From: Membranipora membranacea
Taxonomy: Eukaryota > Bryozoa > Gymnolaemata > Cheilostomatida > Membraniporidae
DNA: 64,000 bases
Assembly: GCA_914767715.1 (NCBI GenBank)
Contig: OU612065.1
Coordinates: 3,100,001-3,164,000, forward strand
Direction: 5' to 3'
Of the stretch, positions 60,901-64,000 are shown piece after piece. The notes under the pieces are model-generated. The model did no database searches, was not told where the DNA came from, and worked only from the letters and a program-made list of their open reading frames with translations. A program made the position numbers and the translations under genes. Position 1 is the stretch's first letter. Every line of letters starts with the position of its first letter.

Positions 60901-63298
60901 GGTGACAAGTCACCCTTCACATACTGCACAACCAGCGCGTGATAAGAATTTGTCTGAATTTAGAGATAGGCTTCTCTATGCACACAAGCAGCAAGGTAAA
61001 CAGGAAAACATATATTTATTACTCTCAAGTAGCCCTCTTATCTTATCTATAGTCTCACACGGATACACAAGACACACCATTAAATTGTGTAATATTCAGT
61101 CTTCATCCGGCCTCTGCTCTCTTGTATGCAATCAACATGATAAAGATAAACTCCATCTAAAACAGGAGATCAAATAGAGAAATCAAAATGTACATAGAAC
61201 TCTTATTATTCATAAACAGTAAAAGTAAGATGAGAGACAGTTACCTTTTTTATATTTGAAAAAATTGATGGAACAAGAACAAATAAAACCAGCTGCTGTG
61301 TAAAATCTTGGTTGTGTTACTGATCTAAATCAGTTGGTAACAATGAAATCACTTGTAATACATAAAACAAAGAATGGATAGATATAAATGCTTTATTTTT
61401 CAGGATCTGTCTCTGGACACAATGTTAAGTCATTTGCAGAGAAGGAGGCAACTCCAATAACTACAAACTACTCTTCTTATATGGCCAATTCCATAGATGG
61501 AAGTATTAGTGAGTTCAGGTAAGGTTTACCGCTATATACCCCCTGGAGCTCAGAAATTAAATCATCTCTGTTTTTAAAGGTGATACACATTTATCTTTGT
61601 ATTTTGACATGTAAGTATATCATATCTAAAAGGAAGATGCACATATAATATATTTCATCTGTAATCTGTTCAATTGCAATAGATCGGAATGGGATTAATT
61701 TTTTATTTGTTGCATAGCAGTCGTTGAATCTGTGGACATCTGCTGATGCTACTCTGACAACAAAGCTGTTATATCAGCATTATTCTAGATTCTAACAAAG
61801 GAAACATGTATAGCTTGCGTGGTTTGTTTTACAGTTCTTATGGTGCTATACACTCAGTGACTCATCCGCGACCACAGTCCTCACATTCACCAAGTCAGCT
61901 TAGCCAACAAAGACTTGGTTCTACCTTATACCAACACCATCAACTGATCAATTTACCTGCATCTGTCAAATTAGCTGCTCTTATTAAGGGACATTTATGT
62001 CGACGTTTGTTAGCTACCTCTGAGGTTCAGTCTATAGTAAAGACTATAAAGGATTGCCGAAGTCTGCTACCAGCTCGACTTACTGCTAAGACTTCAGCTA
62101 CTCACAGTACTACTCAGCCTCTCATGTCTCTACAAGATCTCAACTTTCAGGAGAGACTGCTGGACCAGGTAAGTCATCTCTTTTTACTTTCCTTATTAAT
62201 GGGTGTTAAATCATTGATTCAATACAATAGATATCACGGGAGCTTGTTATGGGGTTATCGCAATAAATCTGTATGTTATGTTTGGTTTGTTTCACATTAG
62301 TGCGTTAGTCTCGCACTCCTAATATTGAACTACTATTTCTACCGCCTTCACCCAACAACTTTTTATTCATTTCAGTGGCAAGCAGCACTATTAGATATTC
62401 ACAAGATATTTTTTGAGCTACATGTTAGTAGGAGAATCCCTCTAATTTATCAATCTGAGGTGCAAATGAAAGCTAAAGCACATCAGAAGCAGCAACAGCA
62501 GCAACAGTCGGTTCAGCAGTCAAAGGCCAGAGTTGTACGAAGAGCGTCTAATAAAGAACAGCCATCGAAGAGGAGAATATCTGCTGTCACACAGCGTGTC
62601 ATCGAGCGGAAAAAAGTGCAAAAGTGAGTTGATGAACTGCTTCATTGTGGTGATTTGTGTTTGTGATAAATATTATCAAAATCAAACAGATGCGACCAGT
62701 CTACGTTTTCAAAATCTCGTTATCTTGTTTATCGCCTACATCATTTCATAAAAGAATGCGACTCCAAATTATCTTTACATTATTAATAAAAACAAATTTA
62801 ACAGTGTTTCAATTTTCAGAGCTGCTGCCGATTCTGTGACCACAACTAAAACAGACAAGAATACAACCACAGTAACATTGAAAAAGGCAGTGTTAGCCCC
62901 AACATTTGCTGCTAGCAGTCCCAAGAAGTCAACCCAGTCTACATCTGGGAGGTAAGGTAAGATTAGTAGACAAGGCAATTGGTCTAGCTGTGCTCAAATA
63001 TAAAATTGTGTAAATTTAATCGGTTTAATGGAATGATATATTTTTTTTGTTATTTGATAAAAGTCTAAGCAACAGTATAATATTGGTTACTGTGCTATGC
63101 TCCTTACATGGATGAATTTATTTCTTTTTGAGATGAGAGGGAGGCTCTGCAAAATTTTGGTCTAGCGATTATAACAATGTATAGATACTATTATTGTCAA
63201 TCAATCATCAATATCTTTGGTCTTTTTTCAGAGTCACCAAAACATATTTGAGGCAATCGCCAAGAAGATCAGTCGAGTCGCCACGGCGTAAGAAGTAA
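45938..63298 (+). CDS. CCP110: CP110 / CCP110 centriolar coiled-coil protein homologue
   Basis: Nineteen exons: 45938-46090, 51472-51603, 51728-51920, 52631-53035, 53202-53885, 54365-54595, 55896-56037, 57431-57722, 57904-58159, 58690-58902, 59121-59471, 59638-59756, 60016-60138, 60836-60995, 61404-61518, 61835-62168, 62376-62623, 62820-62951 and 63232-63298. They give 1449 aa (human 1012). The N-terminus (MEELVEYIQSENALLDRQME; RPLLGPV joined to MTAERRQEML) matches the CP110 N-terminal block. Diagnostic is the C-terminus: KLAALIKGHLCRRLL, VKTIKDCRSLL, LQDLNFQERLLDQ, WQAALLDIHKIFFEL and AVTQRVIERKK. CP110 caps the distal centriole and restrains cilium assembly. The middle is Ser/Pro/Gln-rich and long. 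Exons 4-5 carry repeated Arg-Ser-Gly-Ser motifs, and exon 8 has SNSYTLEKPS. The first ATG at 45938 follows the family start. Intron 1 is 5.4 kb. Confidence 0.93.
46091..51471. other. Large intron 1 of CCP110, no nested gene recognised
   Basis: Several open frames occur, for example at 49980-50357 (+), but none has homology, an ATG with good context, or matching splice sites. It holds a 155-bp inverted-repeat element (47455-47609) and a C10 run (46626-46635). A sequence starting CAGTGGTGAAC near 46663 recalls hAT transposon termini but has no partner that I can find. Confidence 0.45.
47446..47618. mobile_element. 155-bp inverted-repeat element with poly-C hairpin
   Basis: The element 47455-47609 begins TACCCTGTCTTGAAAAACTT and ends with the reverse complement of a TATCCTGTCTTGACAAGCTT start. 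It is flanked by GTAGAGAAC and GTTGAGAAC, a 9-bp duplication with one mismatch. Inside its right end, TTGACAAGCTTTG (47554-47566) and CAAAGCTTGTCAA (47588-47600) form a perfect 13-bp stem around a C13 run. The 19-mer CCTGTCTTGACAAGCTTTG recurs at 1528-1546. Confidence 0.75.
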
Positions 63299-64000
63299 TA
63301 TGAAATGAAACCTAATCTAAATGATAACAAGTTTCCAGCCGGACACGGAAATGAAACATAAATGATATTCTGCTCAGTGTCGTTTTCCGAATGATGCCTG
63401 TGTACATTTTTAGCACTTTGTTGGCAGTCTTCCCTGACTGAATGTGATAGTTATTATTACTGAATTTGATAATAACCAACCTAAGTCTTGTCTTCTTTAT
63501 TCATGTTTCTCTGAGAATGTATAACAGGCTAATTGTTTAATAATCTCAACGATCATTAAATCACTCTTTAGGGTTTAGCTACAAGCTATTTATTATGGTG
63601 GTAAATTAAATTATCCTATGTACATTGAAATTTTCTGCGTATTTTAACTATTCCTGTTAAATGTTTGACTCTGTGAAACAGTGAGAAGAGAATTGTTTTG
63701 GTTAGTCTGATGTTGTTGCTCTCATAATAACTATGTTTACGCACATTCTGTAACATTCCCATATTGGCTAAACTGATTTTAAACAAGTTTAGATGGGTAC
63801 AGGCCAGTTAGGTTAATCTTGTATAGATGAGTGTGAGTGAAATATCTAAACTTTTGACGAGAATATCTTGTTCTTTTTATGTGTGAGTGTTTGCTCAATA
63901 TTAATATATACATGTTCTCAGTGATGTAACATGAACTACTCTCAATAAATTTACTTAGACTAAGCTGTCTCATGAAGCTCTCCTATCTAATCACCACCTC
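63299..64000 (+). other. CCP110 3'UTR and flank
   Basis: No coding exon is seen after the CCP110 stop. AATAAA at 63944-63949 is the first canonical polyadenylation hexamer I noticed downstream and would give a 3'UTR of about 650 bases. Confidence 0.5.
63944..63949 (+). terminator. Candidate polyadenylation signal for CCP110
   Basis: Canonical AATAAA in ACTCTCAATAAATTTAC, on the gene's strand. Confidence 0.45.

Noticed and set aside
1-64000. CRISPR arrays, operons, phage or plasmid genes
   Set aside because: No regularly spaced repeats and no prokaryotic gene organisation; all recognised genes are spliced animal genes.

Overview
The window is nuclear DNA of an animal, probably an early-branching invertebrate such as a sponge or cnidarian. 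Genes are intron-rich (up to 19 coding exons) with GT-AG splice sites. Base composition is AT-rich, and decayed LINE 3' ends and small inverted-repeat transposons lie in introns and intergenic DNA. The phylum is an inference; the sequence does not settle it. I read no prokaryotic or viral genes.

Layout. 1-2.9 kb: one short first exon on the minus strand with TPX2-like residues; its gene would run off the left edge. 3.6-8.2 kb: a graveyard of LINE reverse-transcriptase remnants. 9.3-12.0 kb (+): FDXACB1. 13.4-14.3 kb (+): CFAP144/FAM183, tail-to-tail with EBNA1BP2/EBP2 (19.0-14.45 kb, -). 19.7-24 kb: an inverted-repeat element and another LINE remnant. 31.7-25.2 kb (-): a FAM20C-like secretory-pathway kinase. 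31.8-38.2 kb: no firm gene, but two phase-compatible candidate exons for a 42-residue membrane micropeptide. 42.7-38.2 kb (-): folliculin (FLCN). 42.7-45.5 kb: more LINE 3' ends. 45.9-63.3 kb (+): a long CP110/CCP110 centriolar protein gene.

I assembled exons by hand: homology gave the frame, then every junction was checked for GT/AG and phase. FLCN (12 exons, 591 aa), FAM20 (9 exons, 527 aa), EBP2 (8 exons, 299 aa), CFAP144 (3 exons, 141 aa) and CP110 (19 exons, 1449 aa) all close in frame. FDXACB1 (5 exons, about 452 aa) has one ambiguous junction. The genes do not form a pathway. Two are cilium/centriole genes (CFAP144, CP110), two are ribosome or RNA related (EBP2, the BMT5-like FDXACB1), one is a nutrient-signalling GAP (FLCN) and one is a Golgi kinase (FAM20).

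The most unusual signal is a set of three tiny palindromic elements (36, 40 and 43 bp). They share termini starting CATAGA or, at one degenerate arm, CATCGA, and each is flanked by a perfect but different 8-bp direct repeat. They look like transposed elements that are almost nothing but their own inverted repeats.
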